This document shows positions 17,014 through 24,360 of a DNA stretch of 64,000 bases, piece by piece. Position numbers and translations under genes: made by a program. The first letter of the stretch is position 1. Every line of letters begins with the position of its first letter. The notes under the pieces were generated by a model. That model saw only the letters and a program-made list of their open reading frames with translations, searched no databases and was not told the origin of the DNA. This DNA comes from Paraclostridium sordellii. GTDB lineage: Bacteria; Bacillota; Clostridia; Peptostreptococcales; Peptostreptococcaceae. The DNA lies in assembly GCF_000953675.1 (NCBI RefSeq), contig NZ_LN679999.1, positions 39,771 to 103,770 of the forward strand, in the 5' to 3' direction.

Positions 17014-17090
17014 GATTCATCTTTTAAGGATTTTACTTCATCTACTGTCAATCCAGTTTTTTAAGCTATTATTTCTATAGATAATATGTC
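17004..17090 (-). pseudogene. Possible remnant of an Rpn-type nuclease gene
   Basis: Minus-strand translation gives KTGLTVDEVKSLKDESKQ and a stop, preceded in the same frame by an in-frame TAA after ...EIIA. Removing one T would read IAKKTGLTVDEVKSLK, the usual C-terminus of Rpn/PD-(D/E)XK family proteins as I remember them. No upstream body of the gene is left. Short match, so tentative. Confidence 0.35.
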
Positions 17091-17311
17091 TATTAAACAA
17101 AAAATTTATTAACAAAGCATATAAAATAAATGCTATTGTATCAATTTTTATTTTTTACTTTATCAAAATTTTAAATTTAACATTCTACAGATAGTAACTA
17201 TCACTTAAATTTCAGTTTAAGGACATTCTTACTAGACATCTTTAAACAAATTTTTAGGGAATAGTTATATATAATAAAATCATTAATCTAACTTTAATTT
17301 AGGAGAAATCT
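17014..17311. other. Short non-coding stretch with a repeat-tail fragment
   Basis: Apart from the possible nuclease remnant it holds a minus-strand copy of the dispersed tail sequence (near 17180-17225, complement of CCTTAAACTGAAATTTAAG) and a promoter-like TATATATAAT before the next small gene. Confidence 0.5.
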
Positions 17312-17482
17312 ATGAAATCTAAAAAAATATATAAATATTTACTATATCTCATAATTTTGATCTATGGATTAAAAGCTATTTATAATATATATTCTAAAAA
17401 TCACTTAGAAATGGTACAGAATATAGGTCTTGTTTTTGTATTTTATTGCATTTTAAAAGTAGCTCAGAATAAAAATTATTAA
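17312..17482 (+). CDS. Small two-helix membrane protein
   Basis: The 56-residue product MKSKKIYKYLLYLIILIYG...IGLVFVFYCILKVAQNKNY has two hydrophobic segments (about 8-22 and 37-50) around a short polar loop, with a basic N-terminus. The ribosome site TAGGAGAAATCT precedes ATG at good distance, supporting expression. No family recognised. It faces the minus-strand gene 17595-17924 across a hairpin. Confidence 0.55.
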   Translation: MKSKKIYKYLLYLIILIYGLKAIYNIYSKNHLEMVQNIGLVFVFYCILKVAQNKNY

Positions 17483-17494
17483 GTTGGTAACAAT

Positions 17495-17584
17495 TCTTAA
17501 AAATTCACTTTAGAGTATAATTACATATTTTAAATAAAGTTAATGCCCTTAAAATATATATAACTGGATTTCAAGGGCATTTTT
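17495..17584 (-). repeat. Dispersed hairpin-tail element, minus copy
   Basis: Read on the minus strand: hairpin with AATGCCCTTGAAA arm, then TAACTTTATTTAAAATATG and a CTCTAAAGT tail, the same order as the plus copies at 26130, 26889, 27899 and 29098. It follows the stop of the minus-strand gene at 17595 and so also serves as its terminator. Confidence 0.75.
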
Positions 17585-17594
17585 ACTATATGTC

Positions 17595-17924
17595 TTAAAA
17601 TTTAGGAGATTTGAAAATAAGCTTATACACATACACGAATATAGTTAATATTGCAATTATATTTGTGATCCACGATATACTCTCTATTATTGAGAAATAT
17701 ATAGATAATATACAAATTAATCCTTGTATAATAACTATAAATCCTATAGTTATATTTATTTTAAAGTTAAAATTAATATAACTATCTTTATCTTTAATTT
17801 TATCTATATTGACCATATTATTTTTAATTAATCTTATATCTCGAGTTCTTTTTAACTTTAATGATGAATGAATAAGAAATGCACCTATTACAATAAGAAA
17901 TATTCCCAAAATAAAGTCAACCAT
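17595..17924 (-). CDS. Small membrane protein, three helices
   Basis: This 109-residue protein has an N-terminal helix (3-20), a basic cytoplasmic-type loop (HSSLKLKRTRDIRLIKNN), then two helices (about 52-75 and 82-102). It resembles DUF3784-type proteins in layout and has a possible paralogue at 29249-29554. AGGAGGAATAGTATC lies before the ATG. No function can be assigned. Confidence 0.65.
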   Translation of the reverse strand: MVDFILGIFLIVIGAFLIHSSLKLKRTRDIRLIKNNMVNIDKIKDKDSYINFNFKINITIGFIVIIQGLICILSIYFSIIESISWITNIIAILTIFVYVYKLIFKSPKF

Positions 17925-18067
17925 GATACTATTCCTCCTATGTTTTTATGAATTAATTATATCAAAAGTTAACTTGAATAATCCATTTATTTCGATTCTA
18001 ATGGTATTAATTTTATTTAAAATATATAACTAGTTCCTAAACTAAAATTTAAGTGATAGTTATAGAA

Positions 18068-18409
18068 TTAATCTAAAACAAATGATTTTTTCTTACCATT
18101 TTTATTTTTAGGATATTCACGAATACGTATTATATAGTCAATATTTACAATTTCAAAATTCGTACCATTACTTATTGAAATTCCTCCATTTGTAACATCT
18201 GTAATAACTCCGTTAAATGTTCCATTTATAGTATAAATTAGACACTCTTTATTGATGAATGATTTAATTAATTCTATCATCTTACTCTTCTCCTTAGCAT
18301 TAAGTTTTTTTGAAACTATATGTTGTATAAATACTTTTTTTTGCTTATGTTGTGAAATCAATATAATAAAAATAGGTAAAAAACAACATAACCAAATTAT
18401 AGGACTCAA
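18068..18409 (-). CDS. DUF6897-like protein with N-terminal membrane anchor
   Basis: The 113-residue protein begins with a hydrophobic segment (PIIWLCCFLPIFIILI) and ends with an Sm-like small-barrel pattern: IYTINGTFNGVITDVTNGGISISNGTNFEIVNIDYIIRIREYPKNKNGKKKSFVLD. The C-terminal half matches what I recall of DUF6897 in clostridia, function unknown. The start is TTG with AAAGGAG about ten bases upstream. The added membrane anchor is unusual for such a small barrel. Confidence 0.6.
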   Translation of the reverse strand: MSPIIWLCCFLPIFIILISQHKQKKVFIQHIVSKKLNAKEKSKMIELIKSFINKECLIYTINGTFNGVITDVTNGGISISNGTNFEIVNIDYIIRIREYPKNKNGKKKSFVLD

Positions 18410-18485
18410 TATAATCAGCTCCTTTAATAATATATTAAAAATAATATCATAATTTAGGTATTTAAAGTAATGCGTATTTAAATTG

Positions 18486-18531
18486 GAATAAAAAAAGCCG
18501 TTAAAATCAATTTATTTGGATTTTAACGGCT
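18486..18531. terminator. Strong bidirectional hairpin with ATTTATTT loop
   Basis: AAAGCCGTTAAAATC pairs with GATTTTAACGGCTTT apart from one mismatch near the loop. Same loop sequence as the dispersed hairpin family but a different stem. Confidence 0.85.
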
Positions 18532-18651
18532 TTAGGTAAAACCTCCTTTTAGATACAGGTACTACGTACCCTATAATATAAGCTCCTTTCGGATTACTTT
18601 CGTTCAACTTCACAACTAATATTTAATACCTATCACTTGCATTTGATTATA
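18486..18651 (-). ncRNA. Candidate structured small RNA
   Basis: On the minus strand a TATAAT (18646-18651) is followed by about 150 bases without a usable reading frame and with clear structure: AATCCGAAAGGAG (a GAAA-loop hairpin), GGTAC-GTA-GTACC, an AAGGAGG, and finally a strong terminator (AAAGCCGTTAAAATC stem, loop, T-run) ending near 18486. The next minus gene starts 77 bases beyond. Could be an independent RNA or a leader. The terminator hairpin is also a member of the dispersed hairpin family. Confidence 0.55.
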
Positions 18652-18680
18652 ATATAAATAGAATTAGGGGATATCTAATT

Positions 18681-18929
18681 TTGGATAAAAATAAAAAATT
18701 AAATAATATTGATGAAAAAATAAAAAAGTTAAAGGCTCAAAAACAAGCAATACTTGCAAAAGAAAAAGAACGTAAAGCTCGAACTATACGTTTAATTGAA
18801 ATAGGTGCTATTTTTTACAGTATGGGAATTGATACAGTTTATTTAACAAATGAATTTAAAAATCACTTTTCTAATTCCGAAAAATCAAAATCATGGTTAG
18901 AAAAATTCATAGAAAAAAATAAGGCTTAA
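18681..18929 (+). CDS. Small MobC/TraD-like mobilisation-type protein
   Basis: This 82-residue protein has an N-terminal basic coiled coil (IDEKIKKLKAQKQAILAKEKERKARTIRLIEIGAIFYSMG), the pattern of small relaxosome accessory (TraD/MobC) proteins, in which the RKARTxRLIEIGA stretch is typical. There is no relaxase beside it, so it may be a left-over of another mobilisation region or have a different role. The start is TTG with AGGGGAT upstream. Its stop lies inside a bidirectional terminator shared with the next gene. Confidence 0.5.
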   Translation: MDKNKKLNNIDEKIKKLKAQKQAILAKEKERKARTIRLIEIGAIFYSMGIDTVYLTNEFKNHFSNSEKSKSWLEKFIEKNKA

Positions 18930-18946
18930 TTTAAGCCTTATTTTTA
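18915..18946. terminator. Bidirectional terminator containing both stop codons
   Basis: AAAAATAAGGCTTAA and its complement form a near-perfect palindrome. The TAA of the plus gene and the stop of the minus gene are both within the stem. Confidence 0.85.
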
Positions 18947-19191
18947 TATCTTTCATATAAAATATATAATACAACAATAAGTAATATAATAAAGTAATTG
19001 TAAGTAACTTTATCTAATCCGTTAAAATATATTATAATAAATAAATTCAAACTTATTAAAATAACTGAAAAACAAATTTTTGTTTTTGTTAATAATTGTT
19101 TATTTTTTGAAACAACTGGCAAAATCATAATTGTTGAAATATAAACTATAAGATGAAAAATTAATTCATTATTATCCATTACATGCTTCAT
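18931..19191 (-). CDS. Small membrane protein, possible immunity partner
   Basis: This 86-residue protein has three hydrophobic segments (about 10-25, 32-52, 62-80) and short basic loops. It starts 20 bases after the stop of the bacteriocin-like gene with AAAGGA before ATG, so the two are co-transcribed. Small multi-helix proteins directly behind bacteriocin genes are commonly immunity proteins, which is the reason for the suggestion. There is no sequence motif to prove it. Confidence 0.55.
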   Translation of the reverse strand: MKHVMDNNELIFHLIVYISTIMILPVVSKNKQLLTKTKICFSVILISLNLFIIIYFNGLDKVTYNYFIILLIVVLYILYERYKNKA

Positions 19192-19210
19192 CTATATATT
19201 CCTTTCGAGA

Positions 19211-19861
19211 TTAATATCTTTTACCCCTATCAGTAAATGCTTTAATGTATTTACCATCTCCATAAAATGTTGTTACTCTCTCATAGTGATTATACCTACC
19301 ATCTGAACCATATCTTATTTTATACTTTATTGTAAGTTTATCATACTTACCTGCCACTGCTGCAGCAACCACAGCTATACCCCCAACAGGAGTCCATCCT
19401 GCCTTTAATGCAATTAAACCTGCTATAGTAGCGGTAGCTAGTCCACCTGTTTTTATATACATTGTATTATATTGCCATTTTCCCCAACGAATTGCAGCTC
19501 TACTACTATTAATTTCAAAATCTTTTTCTAAACTATTATCATTACTTTTGTAATTTTCACTACTATCAACCGATATCTTTTTTCCATCTAGGTATATTTC
19601 ATTATTTATATCTGTTAATGTATTTAGAACCTTTCCATCTAATGATTTAATTGTTATTGTAGTTTTATTACCATCTACAACTTTATCATATATAGCTCCT
19701 AGACTTTCATCAGTATAAGACTCTACTGATTTTTTGTTTGTATAATATGTACTAATGTTGTTGGTTTGTGCAGATACATAAGTTGTTAATAATGGCGACC
19801 CTACACTAACTCCAATTAAAGCTATCGCTATACTTTTAGTTGCTCTTTTTTTAAAACTCAT
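19211..19861 (-). CDS. Secreted bacteriocin-like precursor
   Basis: This 216-residue protein has a classical signal peptide (MSFKKRATKSIAIALIGVSVGSPLLTTYVSA, cleavage after VSA), a polar pro-region to about residue 130, then WGKWQYNTMYIKTGG, a Gly/Ala-rich hydrophobic stretch (TATIAGLIALKAGWTPVGGIAVVAAAVAG) and a basic aromatic end (KYKIRYGSDGRYNHYERVTTFYG). This layout resembles geobacillin-26-like secreted antimicrobial precursors as I recall them, where the C-terminal part is active. It is followed by a small membrane protein and preceded by a c-di-GMP-I riboswitch directly before the ribosome site AAAGGGGG. Function is inferred from layout. Confidence 0.6.
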   Translation of the reverse strand: MSFKKRATKSIAIALIGVSVGSPLLTTYVSAQTNNISTYYTNKKSVESYTDESLGAIYDKVVDGNKTTITIKSLDGKVLNTLTDINNEIYLDGKKISVDSSENYKSNDNSLEKDFEINSSRAAIRWGKWQYNTMYIKTGGLATATIAGLIALKAGWTPVGGIAVVAAAVAGKYDKLTIKYKIRYGSDGRYNHYERVTTFYGDGKYIKAFTDRGKRY

Positions 19862-19877
19862 TTTAATTTCCCCCTTT

Positions 19878-19950
19878 GGTAACTGGCTAGCAATATAGTT
19901 CCCTACTTAGCCCCTATAGTTTTCCGTCATCTAATTTCTTAGAGTTTGGC
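19878..19950 (-). promoter_or_regulatory. c-di-GMP-I (GEMM-I) riboswitch aptamer
   Basis: Minus strand, 5' to 3': GCCAAACT, hairpin CTAA-GAAA-TTAG, GATGACGGAAAACTATAGG, GGCTAAG, variable loop, TTGCTAGCCAGTTACC. This follows the known class order: CAAACC, GAAA-tetraloop hairpin, GACGCAAA, tetraloop-receptor arm, GGTAGCC, GGTTACC. The closing pairs co-vary (AACT with AGTT instead of AACC with GGTT). By comparison with the Vc2 RNA, the ligand-contacting G20, A47 and C92 appear kept, and the G21 and C46 positions are swapped to C and G. It ends two bases before the AAAGGGGG ribosome site. Confidence 0.75.
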
Positions 19951-20007
19951 TTTTTCAAATTATTAATTAAATTATAACAAGAAAACATTTTCAATAAAAG
20001 TCTTTAA

Positions 20008-20036
20008 TTGTCAGAATTTTTATGCTATTCTATAAA
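20008..20036 (+). promoter_or_regulatory. Housekeeping-type promoter of a small RNA
   Basis: TTGTCA, exactly 17 bases, TATAAA. Confidence 0.7.
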
Positions 20037-20042
20037 TAGCGG

Positions 20043-20167
20043 TGTTGTTTAAATTTTAACATAAGAAAATATAACTTCACCTTAAATTTCCGTTTATGGT
20101 GTAGTTATATTCAAAAAAGAATGAAAGCATTGGAATTACTTTATTCCTTTGCTTTCACTCTTTTTTT
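20043..20167 (+). ncRNA. Candidate small RNA divergent from the bacteriocin-like gene
   Basis: Downstream of a good promoter lie about 125 bases with no reading frame, a first hairpin (ATAACTTCACC with GGTGTAGTTAT, 20081-20108) and a long terminator (GAATGAAAGCA stem with inner GGAAT/ATTCC, 20119-20160) followed by seven T residues. A standalone transcript is very likely; its target is unknown. Confidence 0.65.
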
Positions 20168-20334
20168 ATTTTTATGTTTTTTATGAAACTTTATTTTATT
20201 AATTTTTATAAATTCTATATATTTTAAGCATTATCCTATTTTTACTTTATTTCTATCTGTATTATTTATATTTATTTTGCATTTTTATTTGCTTTTTTAA
20301 TTTTAAAACTAAAGTAGATTTAAATGTTTTACTT

Positions 20335-20478
20335 CTATTTTTTTATAGCATTTCTTCCTAATAAAATTAACCCTAAAATACACAGTCCTACTAAATATTT
20401 TTTTGAAAGTATGTAAAACAACATCATAAATATCATAAATGGCATTAAAAATTTTAATGCATTGTTTATTTGTTCCAA
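20335..20478 (-). CDS. Very small two-helix membrane peptide
   Basis: The 47-residue product MEQINNALKFLMPFMIFMMLFYILSKKYLVGLCILGLILLGRNAIKK has two hydrophobic segments and a basic end. It starts at TTG 20478 with GAGGTG upstream. I prefer this frame over the overlapping 64-residue frame (20309-20503), whose product is not protein-like and whose ATG has no ribosome site. Function unknown. Confidence 0.55.
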   Translation of the reverse strand: MEQINNALKFLMPFMIFMMLFYILSKKYLVGLCILGLILLGRNAIKK

Positions 20479-20575
20479 ATTTAATCACCTCTATAAAATC
20501 CATTAAATAAAAAATGTGTTTTATAATACATAGTTTTAACTTTCTAGTAAAATTACATTGGTATATGTATAGTAT

Positions 20576-21199
20576 TTATACTAATTTTTTTAATTTTCTC
20601 ATCCACCAATTTTTATTAAAAGTTACATGTCCATTTGGAGTTATAACTATATAATCATCACTAAAGTCTAACACAGTTGGAACTCCTGTATAAACTACAT
20701 CTACATGTAACTTAAATGGTTTAGATTTTCTTTTTATTTTATTCTCTATACTCATGATACATTCATGAACCTGAGTACTTTCTATAAGTTCATAAAACTC
20801 AAGAGCATTTTTACCTCCTGCAGGCATATTCCACCATTTCAGAAATATAGGGTATGATTCTATACAATATTCCCTTAACTCTCTATAATCCAACTCTTTA
20901 AAACTATCTATATCATACATAAGTTCTACTAAGATATTATTTAATTCTACTTCTGCAAACTTAACTTTTTTAGATTTCATTTTTAAAATATCACTAAACC
21001 AGTTTTTCCATTGAATTCTTAAATTATCTATATTATGGTTAGGTGATATTTTTCTTACATCAGTTGGCCATCGTTCATTTTCTTTATCAAAATTTTCAAT
21101 ACCAATTAGATCATACATACAACCCACAAAAACAATAAAGTTTAATAATTCATCAGTAACAACAATAATTGACCATGAATCAATATCATCTAAAGACAT
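20576..21199 (-). CDS. Hypothetical cytoplasmic protein
   Basis: The product of about 207 residues is Trp-rich and helical (WPTDVRKISPNHNIDNLRIQWKNWFSDIL; FLKWWNMPAGGKNALEFYELIE) and ends with strands (KLHVDVVYTGVPTVLDFSDDYIVITPNGHVTFN) and a basic WWMRKLKKLV. No signal peptide or membrane segment. I do not recognise a family. The start is ATG 21199 (or TTG one codon earlier) because AAAGGAG overlaps the more upstream GTG. It follows the zinc-ribbon gene in the same direction and probably shares its transcript. Confidence 0.65.
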   Translation of the reverse strand: MSLDDIDSWSIIVVTDELLNFIVFVGCMYDLIGIENFDKENERWPTDVRKISPNHNIDNLRIQWKNWFSDILKMKSKKVKFAEVELNNILVELMYDIDSFKELDYRELREYCIESYPIFLKWWNMPAGGKNALEFYELIESTQVHECIMSIENKIKRKSKPFKLHVDVVYTGVPTVLDFSDDYIVITPNGHVTFNKNWWMRKLKKLV

Positions 21200-21238
21200 C
21201 AAAGAAAACCACTCCTTTATCACATATTTATAAAAATC

Positions 21239-21433
21239 TTACATATCAAGCCAAGTGGAACTTCCTGAATATATAAACTCTGTATGGTTACATTTAGGAC
21301 AAACATAAATTTTGAATATTAAATGTTCTTCTACATCAAAAATTGCTTTAAAAAAACCTCTATTAGCATCTTGCGAATCAAATCTATACTCTTTCAAAAA
21401 TTTCAATTCTGCATTACATCTTAAACATTCCAT
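21239..21433 (-). CDS. Small zinc-ribbon protein
   Basis: The 64-residue protein has two CxxC knuckles (MECLRCNAE near the N-terminus and VCPKCNHTEF at about 48-57), the pattern of nucleic-acid-binding zinc-ribbon proteins. A paralogue of similar size is at 27586-27786. The ribosome site AAAGGGGGAAATTAAG is almost the same as that of the bacteriocin-like gene. It leads a two-gene unit with the hypothetical protein downstream. Confidence 0.7.
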   Translation of the reverse strand: MECLRCNAELKFLKEYRFDSQDANRGFFKAIFDVEEHLIFKIYVCPKCNHTEFIYSGSSTWLDM

Positions 21434-21942
21434 ATCTTAATTTCCCCCTTTGTTGTACAAATATATTCTTTATTATTTTTTCAATCAAATAATTCATTAA
21501 GTTAATTACTCAAACTAATTTTTTGCTCTTTGTTCTATTATAAATTAGTTTAAGAAGATAAAAAATAGATTTAGATTCAATTTATTTTAAAGTTCAAATG
21601 AAAAATACTTAACAACATAAAAATATTTTATAAAATACTAAATATTAAAAATATAAAAAACATTATGTATTAATATAAAAAATATTGTATTTTTTATATT
21701 TTTAATATTAACTTTATTGCGAATATATTTTTTATTCATAATATTTAGAATCAACTTCGTAACTCAAAAAACAGAAATGTAAAAATAAAGTGTATTCTAT
21801 TTTTACATTTCTGTTTTTATAAATAAATGTAAAAATAGAATTATATTTTTAATTTATTTACATTATGCAATAGAAATCCTTGAATTTATTTTTACAAAAC
21901 TGTATTATTTTTATATAAATTCATTATGAGAGGAAAATTTTT
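21434..21942. other. AT-rich region upstream of the resolvase, candidate res site
   Basis: No coding frame. A 17-bp-arm inverted repeat (21771-21787 with 21798-21814, arms ATGTAAAAATA type) is followed by a second ATGTAAAAATA...TTTACAT pair at about 21837-21867. Repeated inverted motifs right before a serine resolvase gene fit a res site with two or more subsites. The first hairpin ends in a T-run and could equally be a terminator. Confidence 0.5.
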
Positions 21943-22506
21943 ATGATAATTGGATATGTAAGAGTTAGCACTGTAGAACAAAATGAGGCTAGACAATTAG
22001 TTACTATGGAAAAATATAATGTAGAAAAAATATTTCAAGAAAAAGTAAGTGCCAAAGATTTAAATAGACCAAAATTAGAAGAGATGATGGATTATGTTCG
22101 TGAAGGTGATATTGTAGTTGTTCATGATTTTAGTAGATTGGCTAGAAGTACAAAAGACTTGCTTAATATAGTTGAATTTTTGAATAATAAAAAAGTACAT
22201 TTAATTAGTTCAAAGGAAAATATAGATAGTAGTACTCCAACTGGCAAGCTTATGCTAACTATGATAGGTGCCATAAATGAGTTTGAGCGTTCTAATCTAC
22301 TTGAACGACAAAAGGAAGGTATTGTAATTGCAAAATCATTAGGCAAATATAAAGGCCGTAAAAAAGTACATATAGATAATTTTGAAGAATACTATAATAG
22401 ATACATGTGTAGAGATGCTTCAAAATCTCAAATAGCAAAAGAGTTAAATATATCCAGACCTACATTGGACAGAATTATATATGAATATAAAAAAGCAAAT
22501 GATTAG
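21943..22506 (+). CDS. Serine resolvase/invertase family recombinase
   Basis: The 187-residue protein starts MIIGYVRVSTVEQNEARQ, with the catalytic serine in RVST (Ser9), VVVHDFSRLARS (Arg and Ser residues of the active site), LTMIGAINEFERSNLLERQ and a C-terminal helix-turn-helix (KSQIAKELNISRPTLDRIIYEY). Length and motifs fit Tn552/ResP-type resolvases that resolve plasmid multimers or cointegrates. Nothing transposon-like adjoins it, so plasmid maintenance is the likelier role. The ribosome site is GAGAGGAA. Confidence 0.93.
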   Translation: MIIGYVRVSTVEQNEARQLVTMEKYNVEKIFQEKVSAKDLNRPKLEEMMDYVREGDIVVVHDFSRLARSTKDLLNIVEFLNNKKVHLISSKENIDSSTPTGKLMLTMIGAINEFERSNLLERQKEGIVIAKSLGKYKGRKKVHIDNFEEYYNRYMCRDASKSQIAKELNISRPTLDRIIYEYKKAND

Positions 22507-22614
22507 ATCATATGCTCTTTTACTATATAGAAATAAAATATTATTTATCTTTAATTTTTTCTAAATTAGCTTTAGTTTTATAATTTAAATTACTTTATTT
22601 TTAGATTTTAATCA

Positions 22615-22649
22615 AAAAAGTATGCAATTTAAATAAATTGCATACTTTT
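22615..22649. terminator. Terminator downstream of the resolvase
   Basis: AAAAGTATGCAATTT, short loop and its complement ending in T residues, about 110 bases after the resolvase stop. Bidirectional. Confidence 0.8.
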
Positions 22650-22808
22650 GGAAGATTATTAATAAAAAGTTAAATATGGAATAAAAACTCCGTATATTTA
22701 TATTATCAAAATTTCACTTAGAAAATCAATAATAGCGTAAATTTTGTATAATAGAAATATTCAATATAATTCATTTAAAATTAAAATAATTAATTATTTT
22801 AATTTTTG

Positions 22809-22930
22809 ATATTATTAATATAGAAACCTTTATTCCTATATCTCGAACTGTAGAGTATAAATTCAGTAGTTGCTAGACCTATTAACTAGCATAAGGAGTG
22901 ATTTGCATGGTTTCACTCCTTTTTATTTTT
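22809..22930 (+). ncRNA. Two-copy structured leader/RNA, plus copy
   Basis: An extended -10 (TGATATTAT) precedes CTCGAACTGTAGAGTATAAA, a hairpin with loop ACCTATTAA (TGCTAG/CTAGCA) and a terminator (AAGGAGTGA with TCACTCCTT, then T-run). About 80 bases are nearly identical to 48801-48883 read on the minus strand, where only the stem and terminator-loop bases vary. It ends 30 bases before the AsrC-related gene, so an attenuating leader or a separate RNA is possible. Confidence 0.65.
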
Positions 22931-22959
22931 AAATGTTTCAATAAAGTGGAGGGAATGTT

Positions 22960-23682
22960 ATGAGTTCAGGCTTAACATATGATGAAAAAATGAATTTTAA
23001 AAAAATGGGTATATTAGCTCAGAAACAAAATGGTTATTATACAATCAGATTTTTAAGCAAGGTTGGATACTTTGAAGCAGATGAAATAGTAGCATTAAGT
23101 AATATAGCAAAAAAATATGGTAATGGAGAAGTGAGTTTAACTAGTAGATTAACTGTTGAGATTCCCTATATAGAAGAAAAAAATATAGAAAAAGTATTAA
23201 CTTATGCAAAAGAAAATGAATTAAGAATTGGTGGAGCTGGAAAAACTGTTAGAGCAGTAATAGCATGCAAAGGAAATGTATGTATACATGGACTTATAGA
23301 TACAAGAAAGCTTGGCAATGAAATTGAAGATAAATTTTTTGGAAAGAAACTTATTGGTAAGTTTAAAATTGGAGTTTTTGGATGCATAAATAGTTATGGA
23401 AAAGCACAAAGTAATGATTTATCAATAATGCCAACTAGAAATTTAGAAAATTCAAATATAGAATATTTAATATTTCTAGGTGGAAGACTTGGAAGGAATA
23501 CAAGGCTTGCAAAACCTATGGAAAGAATATTTAAAAGAGACGAACTTATGAATATTATAGAATCAACAATTGAATACTATGATAAAAATGCAAATAAAAA
23601 TGAAAGGTTCTCAGAGCTTATAGAAAGAGTTTCTTTAAAAGAGGCAGAGAATTCTATAAATAAAATATTTGATAGTAAATAA
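22960..23682 (+). CDS. Sulfite/nitrite reductase-like protein with altered siroheme motif
   Basis: This 240-residue protein has the ferredoxin-like half domain (GYYTIRFLSKVGYFEADEIVALSNIAKKYGNGEVSLTSRLTVEIP) and the following siroheme/Fe-S domain of the sulfite reductase superfamily, as in AsrC without the added ferredoxin part. The cluster motif is changed: Cys103-x4-Cys108 instead of Cys-x5-Cys, and Cys142-INS-Tyr146 instead of Cys-x3-Cys, so the cysteine that bridges siroheme and [4Fe-4S] is missing. It may bind a different cofactor, or be regulatory. It is an isolated gene behind a structured leader. ATG follows GGAGGGAATGTT. Confidence 0.8.
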   Translation: MSSGLTYDEKMNFKKMGILAQKQNGYYTIRFLSKVGYFEADEIVALSNIAKKYGNGEVSLTSRLTVEIPYIEEKNIEKVLTYAKENELRIGGAGKTVRAVIACKGNVCIHGLIDTRKLGNEIEDKFFGKKLIGKFKIGVFGCINSYGKAQSNDLSIMPTRNLENSNIEYLIFLGGRLGRNTRLAKPMERIFKRDELMNIIESTIEYYDKNANKNERFSELIERVSLKEAENSINKIFDSK

Positions 23683-23748
23683 CTTTTATTTTTAGAGTTA
23701 AAAGCTAATAAATAAATATAGCTTTTATTCATAAATTCAGTAAAGCCT

Positions 23749-23790
23749 AATAAGCCTTAGAATATTTTATATTTAGAGGCTTATTTTATT
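23749..23790 (+). terminator. Terminator after the AsrC-related gene
   Basis: AATAAGCC pairs with GGCTTATT, followed by TTATT. Confidence 0.6.
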
Positions 23791-23857
23791 GAAAGAATCA
23801 CTTAAATTTTGATATTTTAAGTTTAAATCGAATATCGATTTTTTTCACATAACTAAA

Positions 23858-23910
23858 ATTGCAACATAAAAAACATCTAGATTTTATCTAGATGTTTTTT
23901 ATGTTGCAAT
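23858..23910. terminator. Long perfect terminator after the first usp gene
   Basis: A 24-bp perfect stem (ATTGCAACATAAAAAACATC...) closes a 5-base loop, 12 bases beyond the stop of the minus-strand usp gene. The TTGCAACA base is shared with the terminator of the second usp gene (36106). Confidence 0.85.
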
Positions 23911-23921
23911 TTTTATTTATC

Positions 23922-24335
23922 CTATTCTGAAAGTATTATAACTGTACATTTAGATTTCTTCACTACATGTAAAGTTACAGATCCTATCGAATCAATAAAA
24001 TTCTTTTTAGTAGATTTAGTCATTATTATTGTATCAAATTTACCATTTATTGATTTAGAAATTATTTCATTTCCTGGATCTCCAAAAGTCAAATATTTTT
24101 CTACATTATATCCTTGTAAATCATTTTTAATTTTATCTAGTATGATATTTATTTCTTTTTTACATTCTTCTATTTTCTTATCTATAAGCATTTTATTTGT
24201 AATATTAGTTAAACTAATATCACTAACATTCATCAACATTATTTCAACATCATCTTTAGAAAAATTTTGCTTAATAAAATCTAAAGATTTTTGACTTCTT
24301 TCACTTCCATCAATTGGAACTAATATTTTTTTCAT
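23922..24335 (-). CDS. Universal stress protein, copy 1
   Basis: This 137-residue protein has the UspA fold pattern: KKILVPIDGSERSQKSLDFI at the N-terminus, GDPGNEIISKSI, DTIIMTKSTKKN and GSVTLHVVKKSKCTVIIL at the end. The usual ATP-binding G-x2-G-x9-G-S/T motif is only partly kept (GSVT remains, the first glycines are Thr/Ser/Lys), so nucleotide binding is doubtful. It is over 70 percent identical by eye to the gene at 35724. Both are preceded by the same leader/terminator element. The ribosome site AAGGATGTGATT precedes ATG. Confidence 0.9.
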   Translation of the reverse strand: MKKILVPIDGSERSQKSLDFIKQNFSKDDVEIMLMNVSDISLTNITNKMLIDKKIEECKKEINIILDKIKNDLQGYNVEKYLTFGDPGNEIISKSINGKFDTIIMTKSTKKNFIDSIGSVTLHVVKKSKCTVIILSE

Positions 24336-24360
24336 ATAATCACATCCTTAAAATTTAATA

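Noticed and set aside
20309..20503. 64-residue minus-strand frame
   Set aside because: Composition is not protein-like; the overlapping frame 20335-20478 has a ribosome site and a typical small membrane peptide.
21943..22506. Resolvase as part of a transposon
   Set aside because: No transposase or terminal inverted repeats found nearby; plasmid resolution is the simpler reading.
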